Shown here: positions 10,817-22,771 of the stretch, piece after piece
Layout of the letters: every line of letters starts with the position of its first letter
Position numbering within the stretch: position 1 is the stretch's first letter
DNA from: Dichetophora obliterata
Lineage: Eukaryota > Arthropoda > Insecta > Diptera > Sciomyzidae
Direction: 5' to 3'
NCBI GenBank assembly: GCA_963920525.1
Contig: OY986439.1
Span: 49,293,482-49,357,481 of the forward strand
Length of the DNA: 64,000 bases
Translations under genes and position numbers: made by a program
Notes under the pieces: generated by a model
Told to the model about the DNA's origin: nothing
The model's input: the letters and a program-made list of their open reading frames with translations, nothing else
Database searches by the model: none

Positions 10817-11566
10817 TGGGGTAATGTCGTGCATTGTATTGTAAAGGTATCAGAATGTGTGAAAAACGATAGGTAGTGGTTCGATTCAAGAAGATATAGC
10901 ATTATTGTTTATTTATTTATTATTGTTAATTATAAGGCAATATACACAAGTCCGAAATATGATCAAAAAATACAATTTTATGAAAAGAAAAGTGAAAATA
11001 GGCAATTTGCTATATGAAACACGGAAAGAAAAACAATATTTTTTCAAAAAGTGCTTGACATTGAGAAAAAATTTTGGAAAATTTTATTTTGATTGTAGCG
11101 TTTTGTTATGGCTTCACGACTCCCTTGGTACACTAGGGTGACCGCGTTTCCTTCCCTTTTATTTTCTGTTTAGTGCACGACATTACCCACATCAAATGCA
11201 CATTGCGCCCAAGGGCCGTTTTCAAGGTTGACTTCGACAAATCGGTAAAGAACAAAAATTTTTTCGATCACAATACATCTTTTTTTTCGGCGGAAAATTT
11301 GCTTTAAGAAAACACTTACCTGGTATATTTTCCTGCGAGACAAATAATTTTTCTGATCCGATAAAAAAACACTTTCGTCGTCCCGAGAACGTGCGATTTT
11401 TAAAAAATGTCGCACATATTGCCCTTACACATGGATATTGCTAGTATTGTATGCATGAGCTCTGTAGGTCAGTAGGCCCATACCTTACCAACGGCTGGTA
11501 TATCATTCAATTTTTTATGCTAAAAAAGCCAGTGCACGACATTACCCCCTGCAAGACATTACCCCC
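10817..11566. mobile_element. Compound element with four GTAATGTCGTGCA-type ends
   Basis: It starts GGGGTAATGTCGTGCA (10818-10833). Opposing ends occur at 11173-11188 (GTGCACGACATTACCC) and 11532-11549 (GTGCACGACATTACCCCC), with a shortened copy GACATTACCCCC at 11555-11566. The segment could be one element with an internal end or two overlapping insertions. On the minus strand, an open stretch starting at 11415 runs into CAGGTAAGTG near 11318, a consensus-like splice donor, so part of it may be a coding remnant of the autonomous parent. Confidence 0.55.
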
Positions 11567-11869
11567 TTCTACTCTACTGAGTATAGCTAATGTTTCGAGA
11601 TATCGTCATAGTTTCGATGTCAAAATAACAGGAGTTTTTCAAAATTTACTATTTGTAAGAAATTTCATAATTACAATATATATTCACACATGTTACATTA
11701 CAATTTTTTTTTGTAGGGTATCCGTAAGGGGTCGTCCATAAACTACGTTACTGATTTTCCGGTTTTTTTACCCCCTCCTCCCCCTGCGTTACTTTTCGTA
11801 GTGCTTTTCAAAACCCCTCCCCCCCATAAAGCAACGTGACATATCAAATTAATTCGTTTCGAATGATTA

Positions 11870-12869
11870 CACAGGGGAACAAAAAATAAATTTTTTTCTG
11901 CGGCATAAGTTTTTGGAGCCAATTAAGATACATGGTGTAATGAAGTTTTAATCCTATAATTTATATTGTTTGAATTGACTCTGATTCTCGCGATAAGCCG
12001 CTATTTTAAAAATTAAGGAGGTTTCATCACAGATTTTAACATAACTCCAGAACAATTAGTCTGATTTGGTAAAATAAAATATTCAAACATCCGCAGCTAA
12101 ATTGCCTCCAAGTTACACCTACAATGTTTTTTGATTAGCTGAATAGTTTCGGAAATATTCAGAAAGTTCTTCTGAAAAAAACATTTTTTTATGCAAAATT
12201 GAAACTTTTTTGTTATTTCATAATTCACTAAAAATCAAAAACGTCAAAATAGCTCTTGTTTGATACTGGCGGCCGTAGCCTAGTGGGTAGAGTGCGTGGC
12301 CCCTAAGCTAAAGAACCACTGTAGCCTTGGTTCAATTCCAGCTCAGACAGAAAGTTTTTTCAATTGAATTAATTTTTCTGTTCGGTCGTCTCCTCTCTGC
12401 AGACAATGGCAAACCTCAGAGAGTAAAATTGCCATGTAAACCTTATTGAGAGCATAAAGCCGTTCGGAGTCGGCATTAACACGTAGGTCCAGTTCTCGGT
12501 CATTTGTGATCAGACATTTAATAACACGCACAACACAATTGATCAATAGAAGCTAGGTCAAAGTCCTTCCAAGGGCTGAAATGGCCAGTTTATTTATTTT
12601 TTTTTATTCAGATAATCAAAAAACATTGTATATGTAACTTAGAGGCAATTTAGCTGCGGATTTTCGAATTTTTTATTTAACAAATTAGACTTACTGTTTT
12701 GGAGTTATGTTTAAATCTGAGATGAAACATCCTTAATTTTTAAAAAAGCGGTTTATCGCGAGAACCGGAATCAATTCAAATAATCTAAATAATAGGCTAA
12801 GATCTTTATCAATGTATATACTAAAATTGACTACCAAATCCCATGCCGCAGAATCAGTGTTGTCCTGTG
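11870..12869. mobile_element. Nested long-armed inverted-repeat element with TTA duplication
   Basis: The ends are CACAGGGGAACAAA and TTGTCCTGTG, flanked by TTA at 11867-11869 and 12870-12872. The arms, about 11870-12150 and 12603-12869, pair imperfectly over some 270 bp; for example ATCCGCAGCTAAATTGCCTC on the left answers GAGGCAATTTAGCTGCGGAT on the right. The SINE at 12266-12602 sits in the loop, so the insertion order is outer Harbinger-like element, this element, then the SINE. Confidence 0.75.
12266..12602 (+). repeat. tRNA-derived SINE (first family), full-length copy
   Basis: The head GGCGGCCGTAGCCTAGTGG contains an A-box (TAGCCTAGTGG, 12276-12286), and GGTTCAATTCC (12329-12339) is a B-box, the internal promoter of RNA polymerase III. 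About 240 bp of tRNA-unrelated body follow, with AATTGATCAATAGAAGC, CAAAGTCCTTCCAAGGGCTG and a T-rich tail. A second long copy lies at 26578-26862 (minus) and a truncated one at 10085-10210 (minus). SINEs of this sort are transcribed by Pol III and moved by a partner LINE; the partner is not identified here. Confidence 0.8.
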
Positions 12870-13727
12870 TTATATTTTTGACTATCTCTGACAATTTTAA
12901 CTAGTATTAGTGACTAGTTTGACTAGATACGTTAAAGGAATAATTGGAAAAAAATCAATAATTAATATCATCTGTAAAAGCTATTCCATCTGCGATCCAA
13001 GATTCGATGCTCTCAATCACTGGGATAGAAGAAGCTGGTAGCTTTGTTGAGGATTCTTCAAAATATTATTTTTCATCGGATTCTATGTCGACCCTTTCAG
13101 GTAAATCCTCATTTCTAACGCAAGGAAATTCACCTGGTCTTTGACAGAGTTCTGCACCAAGTTCTGTGTTTTTGTGTAAATGCTTTCTGAAAATTGATTT
13201 ATTTAAATAGTATGTTTTATTCCGATTTATTGTAAACGATATAATACAAACTAATGACAATTCATAGAAGTTTTAAAAACGAAATACAAGCCGCAGGTAG
13301 GACACGACCTTGAACCGATTTCTTCTTTCTGAGAAGGACAGTACATGTCATACGGTATCTCCTTTGATCAAGAACATTCAGGCCTTAACGTCAAAGCCTG
13401 TCGCAAAAGCAAAGACCCAAATTTTTCAGACGTGTGCTGAGATGGTGAAGGAATACCAAAAGGTTCCTGTGTCGAGGGAAAAGGCGGTGGAAGAAATCGT
13501 TGAAACAAAAGTTAACCAGTAATTTAGACGATCAAACATAAACATGTAAGGTTAGAAATTTTTGAAATGATTGTGTTATTAATTAGAGGTTTTTCGTCGA
13601 TTTTTTTAATTTTTGGTGACGTTACAATATCTTAACACCTCCCCCCCCCTACCGTTACTTATCTTAGTGCACTTCAAAACCCCTCCCCCCTCCTAAATTG
13701 GTAACGTAGTTTATGGACGACCCCTAA

Positions 13728-16700
13728 GAGACACCTTAAATTATTTGAATTGCTTTTTGTACATCTTAGCAATGTCTAAAATTACCTCTTATACTATGTT
13801 CTTCCATCTTTTATAGTTTAGGTTTTATTTAAGAAATAATCTTTCAAAGCTAATTTTTCAGGTCAAAGGTCACACAAAATATTCGGTCAATCCTTCTCCT
13901 AACTCTAATTCATTTAAAAAATTATCAAAATCGGTTGAAAACCACGGGAGATAATGGTACAGAACGGTTTTGCCTACTCCTTTTTGCTCTAAGCGCGTCC
14001 TAAACAAAAATATAATTTACTATATTTGTCTCAAAAAATGCAAACAAATAATCAATGAAAATAAATGTAATAAAAATTAAAATTTCAAAAAAATTCTAGT
14101 AAACATACAGAAAATCCACAGGCTTAAGAACTCCTTAAAGTATGCAAATATTTGTAAAGAAAACTTTGAAACACCTGCAAACGTTAAGACACTTAAAATG
14201 AATCATTTATTTGGATAAAAAAGATTCTTTAAATGACACTTATTTTAAACGAAAATGAATACTTAAGCTATAATTGAATTAACAGCATCATGAAAAACAC
14301 CTCAATATAAGCAACAAAATCAAATTTTAGGAAAAGACATAAATAAATATCCTCTCAAATTACTCAAAAAAAAAAAAAAAATTCACTCCCAACTTTCAGT
14401 GACTATCAGCGATATTTGTAAAACCTTGTTCGACACGTACACGAATTAATGCACACAATGGATGGCACACGCTTAGACTCCAGCACACACAAATACACCT
14501 GCTACGCTACTGCGTAGCCTTTTATGTATACGTTATCGTCAAGGCCCCAATCCATTCCAACGCCCATCGCGACCATCAGTGGTACCATAACCAATACCAA
14601 TACCAACACCAACACTACCAGCAACAATGCGCAATCACCTGTTCAAATGCTGAAGTTAAACGAGGCCTAAAAGCATTCTTCACTTTAGCTACAGCAGCGT
14701 GCGCTGTTGAGCTAAACGTGTAAATTAATAATTTAACAGAATTAACGAATTTAAATGTTGTAAATACGTATTTACAGCTTACTCTAGCAAACAACAGCAA
14801 TAAAAAAATGAAATGAAAAATCATTAGATAGATGTTGTTGGTTTTGTCGGAGTGTGAAAAGTAAGTGTGAAGGTATGTCATCAGAGCATCTGCTATACAA
14901 ATAGGTAAAAAACAAATTTTTTAATAAAATTACAATCTAATGGCCTCAACTGTAGGCGACAACGCATTTATTTGCATAAAAAAAAAACAACATAACACTT
15001 CAGAACATGCATTAAATTTATAATAAAAGTACTGCCAAAAAAGAAAAAAAAAAAATTTCGCCATTATTTCCCTCACGTTGAGTGTGTGTGTATGCACGTT
15101 GTACTTGTAAGCAGCATTTTATTTTATATCTACACTACTTAAGCATAACTTGCTCACGCACACATCTGCATCATATAGCCGCAAGCCATACGCACACCAT
15201 TAAATGTTATGCTTAGCACTGTCAAAACACCCAAAAAACAAAAACAAACACACAAAAACAAATGGGCTCGTCTGCACAGTGGGCGCAACTGTTTATTTAG
15301 TTTTTGCGGTTGTTAAACGTCAACTTTTGCGCCTAAAAATATAGATTATATGTATATAGTACACACATAAATGCCTTCATATTATGAGAACAAAACATAA
15401 ATGTGTTTGTTTGCGTTATAAATATTATTCATTGTCCGACACTAATAACAAAAACAGCCAGGCAACAAACGATGCGGTCGCATTCCACCTCTTCGTTGAT
15501 CTTTATTTAAAATTGATGATAAAGTGTTTCCTGGGGGCATAATACAGCTCTTGTTGTTGCGGTGAAAACTAAACGTTGTTTTTTTTATGTTTTGTTTTCT
15601 ATTACGTATTTCTTCTTAATTAATATTGAAGACAACTTTAAGGCGCTGCGTAATAACTACTATTAATTAGCTTAGAGCTTGTCTGACAGCATAAACTTAA
15701 CTCAACCCTTAACCATTGTATACATTTTTTAGTGGGCGTGGCTTAAGTGTGAAATCGATTCAAAGCTTCTTAAAAACTTTTTTAAGCTTTAAAGTGTTGC
15801 CTAAGGCTTTTGTTGTTCGAATTGTACGCGAAAACTGTGTTATAAATGATTTTTTTTTCTCGCAAGAATTTCATCAAAGTTGTGCTTAGTTACCTTTATG
15901 TAAGCATATTTTAAGGCTTATGAACACATTTTCTTCTACTTCGTATATTTGCTCGTCAACACACTCAAAAGTGCCCAGCAGCTGGTGCTGTCGCTATAAT
16001 TGTATTATTTCTTTGCAGCTTCATCAAGAGTAACATTCTGATAATCAACATAATTTTAATACTTGTTGTTGCCAGCTTGAAGTTAAGTTTGAAAATTGTC
16101 ATTGCTAACATTGTCAGAGCTGAGAGCCAAGCGACAAGAGAGCTCAGCTTGTTGTTAATAGCTGCAATCAGCAAGCATTACACAAGAACAAAAGTAATTT
16201 AATTGATTGAGTAAAGAAAATTTGGAAAAAAGGCTCCCATTCATTCTACATTAGTCAAATCTAATAAAACCGTTAATAAGTTGTCTTGAGAGTTGTTAAG
16301 GAAATGTTGTCTATTGGAAGCATGATGAATGGAAATTCTCATAACATCTTTTTCCTAATTTACATTTTAAACTTTTTAAGCGTTACGGTAGAGGAATTTT
16401 AAGAAGTTTTTGAAATGCGAGATATATAACTAAATTTCGTTTTCAGTATTTTTTCCTTATATAAGCATAGCTATACATTACTTATCTGCAACAGTTTCTT
16501 GTAAAAAACTGCAAAAATATGCTAATGAAATAAAAACTTTTCATTCTATAATTTTTACATCCAAATTTACAGACTATCTATCTATCCGTTATTCAGATGA
16601 AGGAAATAAAATAAAGTACACGTGTATTGACTCATTAAGAGTTGACGTCTGTGTTATTTTTAACATGGGTCTTAAATTTATTCTAAGACTAGCAATTTAC

Positions 16701-16737
16701 TGCTTACGTAAAGAGTAAGAAATCTGTTTGAAGTGAA
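13728..16737. other. Non-coding stretch, no gene seen
   Basis: AT-rich sequence with poly-A and poly-T runs, a CCAATA/CCAACA low-complexity patch near 14583-14620 and CA-rich words. Short open stretches on the minus strand (14615-14881 and 15965-16174) are hydrophobic or low in complexity and match no family I know. Few recognisable mobile elements occur here, so this may be older, host-derived intron or spacer. Confidence 0.5.
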
Positions 16738-16850
16738 ACTTTTTTAGAACCGTTGTGATTTGAAACTCGATGAAACGAAAAGCGACATAAAAATAGACAA
16801 ACATATTGTATAGACAAACAAACATAGGACTTAGCATGTACACAAACTAA
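16725..16850 (+). repeat. Dispersed repeat TTTGAAACTCGATGAAACGA, copy 1
   Basis: The sequence around AACTTTTTTAGAACCGTTGT and TTTGAAACTCGATGAAACGA is shared with 31078-31190 and, less well, with 21262-21350. The copies continue with AAAGCGACAT and, in two of them, TAGCATG. It is non-coding and of unknown class. Confidence 0.6.
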
Positions 16851-17028
16851 TTTCAAAGACATTTTTAAACATTACAGTTGAACTGTCAGATAAACATAAG
16901 TGCAAGTTTTGAGGTATACTTTTAGGTAAGTTTTTAAAGTTTTGAGTAACGGGTTATAACTAAAAATCTGTACTAATTTGAATTGCTTGCAGTTTCAACA
17001 CGCTTTGTTTTGCACGTTAGTCCTTAAA

Positions 17029-17980
17029 ATGTTTTCACAGCAGCAACATCTCCGCGAAATTACTGTACGTTTTTATCAGCAGCATTTACCAAAGGAAAAA
17101 AGATTTAATGCGAACATTTTATGGCTCAGGGCGTGTCAAAAAGGACGATATATTCTTTCCAGAGTACCTTAAAAATAGAAAGAGAACATGGTTCTGGAAG
17201 AAAACCAATTATTATGACTAAAAAAAAACATTAAAAAGCATTGAATAGCTTTTAACAACAAAGATGACATGAGTCCGGCTGAAACCGCCCACAAACTCAA
17301 ATGCTCGCAACCATATATTTATAAAACCTTAAAATCTTACCTTAATACTAAAGTCAGAAAGAAGCAGCGCTCTCCAGAGAACACTGAATAGCAAATTCAA
17401 TTAGCAAAATCTCAGTGTCGGTAAATGGTCAAAAATTACAATTGAAAATCGTTCATTTTTTAGACAAGACTTATTTTACACTAAGTGCTCCACAAATGCC
17501 AGCAAAAAGTAATGCTTTACATTGCTGTCCTTGACAAAGGAATTTCGGAGCCTTACTTCAAGCCAAGTTCTCTGGCAATAACTCAAGTGATCTATCAAAA
17601 TGATTGTTTAGATAAAATTTTGCTTTCATTTGTTCATAAATATTATTAGAATTATGATTTTTTTTACTTTGACCGGAGAAAGCCCTCTCGCATTATGCAA
17701 AGACAACATTGGAGTTCCTGATTAGCAAAAATAAAATATCATTTTGTGCCTAAAGACAGCAACCCCACTAACTTTTCGCAATGCTGATCAATTGGAGAGT
17801 TTTTGGAGAACTTAAATGGTTAGTCTGGAAGAATGGTTGAAAGGTCAAAAATGTGAAGCAGTGTCAGAATCCGGAAGTGCCTTAAGAAAGTCGATAAATG
17901 GCGTACAAAGTGACTGCTAGCAAATACGAACAAAACTACGACGGGTGGCCGATAAAGTCCCATTTATTAAAGTTCATTAA
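17029..17980 (+). pseudogene. Decayed mariner transposase
   Basis: From the ATG at 17029, pieces of a mariner transposase can be read across several frame changes. The N-terminal DNA-binding part includes QQQHLREITVRFYQQHLPKE, then EHFMAQGVSKRTIYS and GSGRKPIIM, followed by NNKDDMSPAETAHKLKCS. The catalytic region gives LDKTYFTLSAPQMP, VLDKGISEPYFKPS and, near 17671, an FDR remnant of the second catalytic Asp motif. A final open part ends at a TAA at 17978-17980. The length, about 317 codons, is near normal. Multiple stops and frameshifts make it dead, and the first Asp motif has lost residues. It differs clearly from the DD41D transposase at 224-1308. Confidence 0.85.
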
Positions 17981-18455
17981 TTAAAATCTTCATATATTAA
18001 TAAATAAAAGACAAGCACGCTGCTCCGTGTCCAATATCTTTCAAACTGTTCAGCCTGAAAGTATGCATATCTTAATACATAAAAGACAAGCAGGCTGCTC
18101 CGCACACAGTACTTCTCAAATTGTTATTATTTTTTGACAGTAAAGCAATTTTACAAGACACACTGTTCTCAAAAATGTTAAGCCTAAAAGCATGCACAGA
18201 AAATATATTTGATACTTATCAATGACAATGGCCCGTGTGATTAAAAGTAGCAGATTTGACTTTACTACAATTAAAAATAAAAAACCTTCAAAAGTAGTTA
18301 TTTTATATGAATAAAGTGCTCTTTACTGGACTACAAGAATCAGCTGTTTCGAAATTGCTACAAATTAGCCGCATTGGTATGAATAAATGTAGTGTTTGCT
18401 ACTGATTTTGTAGTTTGTAGTTTGAAGTTTGTAGTAAATTATTTATATACTAGTA

Positions 18456-21050
18456 TACAAGCCTGTCCTACGACGACAGGTCCTCCGCACACTTCCTTTT
18501 TAGAGTTTTTTCCTGAAAGCACGTTTTTCTCTTTTTAAAGCTTGAATTTTCTTTACACACTTGATTTTTGCAAAATGTAAATGTACCTCTTTAAATAATA
18601 CTTAACGTATTGAAGCAGTGTTGAAAAATTAGTTCAAGTGTAAAAGTGCAAAAAGTCGAGTTTGGTAACAATCATATTCATGCACAACTTTACAAACTGG
18701 CCTTGCAACCTTCATATACGTAGCAACTCAAGTGTCGTTTTGCACCTGATACAATTATATTTTTTGGTACAATCGACTCAAATCGACTCAAAAGAATTTC
18801 AATAAATTCGTCATAACTTTTTATAAAAGGATGAAAAAAAGAGGTATATCAAAAACGTACTATTGGAAAAACCCAATATTGCCACTGATAAGTATCGAAT
18901 ACATTTTCTGTGCATAATTTTAGGCTGAACATTTTAGAGAACAGTGTCTTGTAAAATTACTTTACTGTTAAAAAATAATTACAATTTGAGAAATTCTGTG
19001 TGCGGAGCAGCATTCTTACCTTTTAATTATTGAGATGAGCATTAGGTCGGGTCAAATTTTTTATCGACCAAGCGTATAGCAGAAATGTAATCTATGATGA
19101 ATTCTGAGAAAATTTCCGAAAGAAACCATAGGTCTAAAATCAATCCCAATATCGCGCATTGCGAGGTCAACATTTGTATATGGATTTTAAAAAAAAGATA
19201 GTTTTATATAAAAATACTCTTGAATTGTCCAAAAATGGCAGCGTATATCATTGATTTTGGGCTTGTTGAAAAGGAGTTTTGGCCAGCTCGCCGATTCTGA
19301 TTTTATTTTAAAAATGTTTTGGCTTTTAAACAAAATTTTGCCAACCTGATATTTAAATATTGTCAAAAATAAAACGATTTAAATTTACAAAAAAATATCT
19401 TTTATTCAATCAGTGTAAAAAGTACAATTTCAGACTTTTAAGTCTTGTTTGCTCTCAATGCGGGGTATTTTAGTTCGACTTTTTGTAGCTACTGCCATAA
19501 CATCGTCTCGATTTTTTTCAATTACGTGTCGCAAAACACTTGAAATGAATTGTCCATTTCCGAAATAGAAGAATCCACAAACTTTGCAGAAATGAAGTCA
19601 GTTTTGCAATACAGTGGTTTCAACTACAAACTTTTCTTAATTTTTAAATACTAAAATGTGTAGTATAGTAAAAATGAAGTAAAAAAGTAATGATGAAGAA
19701 TTCAAATGTAAAATTAAAAATGATCAAATCATTTTTACGAAGATTTTTTGGCAAATTTTTAAATATCAGGTAGGCAAAATTTGTTTAAAAAACTTTTTTA
19801 AAATTGAACCAGATTCGGAGAGCTGGCCTAAATTCCTTTTCAACAAGCTCAAAATCAATGATATACGCTGCCATTTTTGGACTATTACACAATATTTTTA
19901 TATAAAACTATTGTTATTTTTAAATCCATATAAAAATGTTGACTTCGCTATGCGCGGTATTGGGATTGATTTTAGACCTATGGTTTCTTTGGGAAATTTT
20001 CTCAGAATCCATCATAGTTTACGTTTCTGCTATATGCATTCTTCGTTTTGTCTCATCCAAACAATTTGACCCGCCCTACTGTACATACTTTCAGGCTGAA
20101 CAGTTTGAGAGATATTGGACAAGGAGCAGCGTCCTTATCTTTTATATATTAAGATATTCAATTCATTGAATTTATTTAATTATATATTTATTTGGGCAGG
20201 CCAAAAGAAGATTTGTTGAAGTTGAAAGCTAACTACAAACATGGCAATCGGCCATGGACAGTTTTAAAGAGCTCTCCAGATTCACTATTAGGGGTATTCA
20301 CGATTCACTGCATTTGCCGGTGCAGTTGAGGACTGGAGGACTTTCACAGTTGTGCATTTGGGTTTCCATGAACACGCCACTATTACTTTTTTCAAAGCTG
20401 TCAAAATTTTCAATGTATACAAGTATACATTTGCTTCAGTCCTCAACTGCACCGGCAAGTGCACTGAATCGAGAATACCCCTATTAAAATTTACCAGCTG
20501 CGACGAATATATATAACATTTTTGTAGTAAATGCTACTTTCGAAGTAAGTAGTCATATAATTTCGAACAAAATTTTTATTCATACCGAATCCAAGCTTTC
20601 TTGTAGCACTTTACTTTTTGGTAGTGTAGATGCTACTTTTTATTCATTTGGGCATATGATCTAACTACCTCTTTTTTATCCTTTTATAAAAAGTTATGAC
20701 GAATTTAATGAAATTCTTTTGAGCCGATTGAGCCGATTGTACCAAAAAATATAATTGTATCAGCCGCAAAACGATACTTGAGTTACTGCGTATATGAAGG
20801 TTGCAAGGCCAGTTTGTAAAGTTGTGTATGAATATGATTGTTACCAAACTCTACATTTTGCACTTTTACACTTGAACTAATTTTTCAACACTGCTTCAAT
20901 ACGTAAAGTGTTACTTAAAGTGGTTCATTTGTATGTTGCAAAAATCATGTGTATAAAGATAAATCAAGCTTTAAAAAAAGAAAAAGTGCTTTCGGAAAAA
21001 GCCTCCAAAAAGATAGTGTGCGGAGGACCTGTCGTAGGACAGGCTTTTAC
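18456..21050. mobile_element. 2.6-kb palindromic (foldback-like) element with ACTAGTA duplication
   Basis: ACTAGTA flanks both sides (18449-18455 and 21051-21057). The ends contain AGCCTGTCCTACG and its complement, within a small hairpin of their own (CCTGTCGTAGGACAGG on the right). The arms pair from about 18460-18850 with 20662-21046, and again from about 19050-19370 with 19739-20080, leaving a centre of about 370 bp. The spacing differs because the right side carries a MITE (20291-20481) and other changes. Open stretches in the arms (for example 19936-20169) do not look like a known protein. The 7-8 bp duplication would suit a hAT-like mechanism, but the ends are not typical of hAT, so the superfamily is open. 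Confidence 0.75.
20291..20481. mobile_element. MITE GGGGTATTCACGATTCACTG with TATTA duplication
   Basis: The ends GGGGTATTCACGATTCACTG and (complement) GGGGTATTCTCGATTCAGTG are inverted repeats continuing for about 45 bp, including GCCGGTGCAGTTGAGGACTG. TATTA flanks both sides (20286-20290 and 20482-20486). It lies inside the palindromic element and so is a later insertion. A relative with similar ends is at 24940-25239. Confidence 0.8.
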
Positions 21051-21261
21051 ACTAGTAATATTATAATTTACCTAGAAAGTATTGTTTAGTATATGCCAAT
21101 ACTATATTCTGAATTTCTGATGTGAATAAAAGTGCAGATTTTTAGTTTCAACCCGTTATATGCATATGCATAGAGTTTTATGCATAGAGTTGTGCCACTC
21201 TCGCACTTGATGGCGCCCAGTAAACGACGTTCAGATTTCTACGCTACTTTGCGCCTTTTTG

Positions 21262-21350
21262 AAGGAAAACTTCTTCAGCACCGCTGTAATTTGAAACTCG
21301 ATGAAAAGATAAAGCGGCAAGGCAGTTGTATAGCGTTGGATAGCGAAAGA
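21262..21350 (+). repeat. Dispersed repeat TTTGAAACTCGATGAAACGA, diverged copy
   Basis: AGCACCGCTGTAATTTGAAA and CTCGATGAAAAGATAAAGCG match the copies at 16725-16850 and 31078-31190 less closely. It lies just outside the right end of the split mariner. Confidence 0.5.
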
Positions 21351-22771
21351 ATTTAATACTATTAATATGATCTGATATTAAAAACCAAGCAAAGGCCACA
21401 TCAATTATTTTTGAGATTTGACGTTTTTATAATTTTGTAAAGTTAATGTTATGTCTTATGAAAGGAAGATAGTCAAAAATGCAATTTTGGCTCAAAAGCA
21501 ACTTTTGAGTAATTTTTTGAGTGAAAAGTCAATATTTTTGGCTTTTTTAAAAAAAAAAATAAAAAAATATGCACTGACCTAACGATACAGTTCAAACTAT
21601 TTTTATTAAATCCTTTGATTGAACTTTTGAACATAAAAAATTAAGCTTTAATATCAGCAATTTTTTTGTAAACGTACCGGCCTTACGGAATGACTATCTC
21701 GGATTTGAGTCAAATTTTGCATGGAGCTTCACTAAGGAAATTAAAAAACTTAATTTGAAGGTGCACAAAATTGACAAAAATCGACAAAAACCTCGAAAAT
21801 CGATTTTTACGAAAATTCATATCTCAAGCACTTCTTAGCCGAATGCTAATTTTGAACAACCTTTGAAAAGGTACTTAAACTGATTTTTACCTATAAGTAG
21901 TTTTGGGAAATTTTGGTGTTATGGGGTTCAATCCCTTGTGGTATGGTAATTGATTTCGAAAAAGCGGTTCGTAGAACGCTATTTAAAAATTTTAAGTGAT
22001 TTTTTTCTTGAAGCTGGTAAAATAACTTTCTTAACATTATAAAAATTGCTCTATGGGTTAATGAGATATGGTAATTTTAACACAAAAAAAAAAAGAAATG
22101 TTTTTTAATTTAAATATTTGCTTGGATGCTAAAATGTCCATATCACATGAACCCTTATTTTTATATTGTTTAAAAGTCTATAGTGTTTTGCAAAATTATT
22201 AATTAATGCTATTTTAAGTGGTATTCTTCGAACCCCTACCATAAAACCTTTATCCTTACCACAAGATATGATACCCCTAACCACCGAAATTATTTTTGGA
22301 TTAAAGGCCTTACAATTACCTTTCCAAAGGTATTTCAAACTTCAAAATCTGTTTATAAATTATAATGAATAGTGGCTAAAATGACAGTCAGGCACGTGTA
22401 TTTAACAAAAGGCAGAGTCGTAGCAGAGAGAAAAAAAATGAGAAAGTAGCAGCCATAAGCCTTCAAATAGATCTTGCGAACCTAGCAAAGGCAGGGGCGC
22501 AACAGAGAGTTTGAAGCAGCCATAAAGCTAAAAACAGAATTTATGATCCTGTTTGTGGATCATACTGTACCTTGGCACATTTTTTTCTGATTTGGAAATT
22601 GCGAGCTTTAGATCAAGTAAATTTTTTTTATTTGTTGCTAAAAACAAAAAATAAAAAAAATTAATTAACTAAGATTTATAATTTTACAACCTTAAAACAA
22701 AGATGTAGATATTTTTTACAGTAAATGCACTTATTATTCCTTACATTTGTTCTCTATTTATGCTTGCAAAA

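Larger units (their letters stand above)
11728..13724. mobile_element. Harbinger-like element with 24-bp perfect ends and TAA duplication
   Basis: The ends begin GGGGTCGTCCATAAACTACG and are perfect inverted repeats for 24 bp (11728-11751 and 13701-13724). TAA flanks both sides (11725-11727 and 13725-13727), which suits the TWA target preference of PIF/Harbinger. Just inside the ends a C-rich sequence with TTCAAAACCCCTCCCCCC occurs in the same orientation at both ends (about 11770-11826 and 13636-13690). The element carries a nested 1-kb inverted-repeat element with a SINE in it. The rest, 12873-13600, holds short open stretches (13310-13522 plus, 13066-13260 minus) that I cannot assign; they may be remnants of the element's own proteins. 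Confidence 0.8.
16949..21156 (+). mobile_element. Mariner element split by a large palindromic insertion
   Basis: The ends ACGGGTTATAACTAAAAATC (16949) and GATTTTTAGTTTCAACCCGT (to 21156) are inverted repeats, 22 of 25 bases matching, and each is flanked by TA (16947-16948 and 21157-21158). The decayed transposase lies just inside the left end. The 2.6-kb palindromic element at 18456-21050 sits near the right end, which explains why the mariner now spans 4.2 kb. Bases 17985-18240 also carry copies of sequence found inside that palindrome, so this part was rearranged more than once. Confidence 0.75.

Noticed and set aside
12266..12345. Functional tRNA gene
   Set aside because: A- and B-boxes are present, but a long non-tRNA body follows, the acceptor stem does not pair well, and the same unit recurs elsewhere, so it is a SINE head.
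14583..14620. Coding microsatellite
   Set aside because: CCAATA/CCAACA repeats are short and lie in no meaningful reading frame.
19936..20169. 77-codon hydrophobic open stretch as a membrane protein
   Set aside because: It lies within an arm of the palindromic element; its inverted counterpart is not open, and no family is recognisable.
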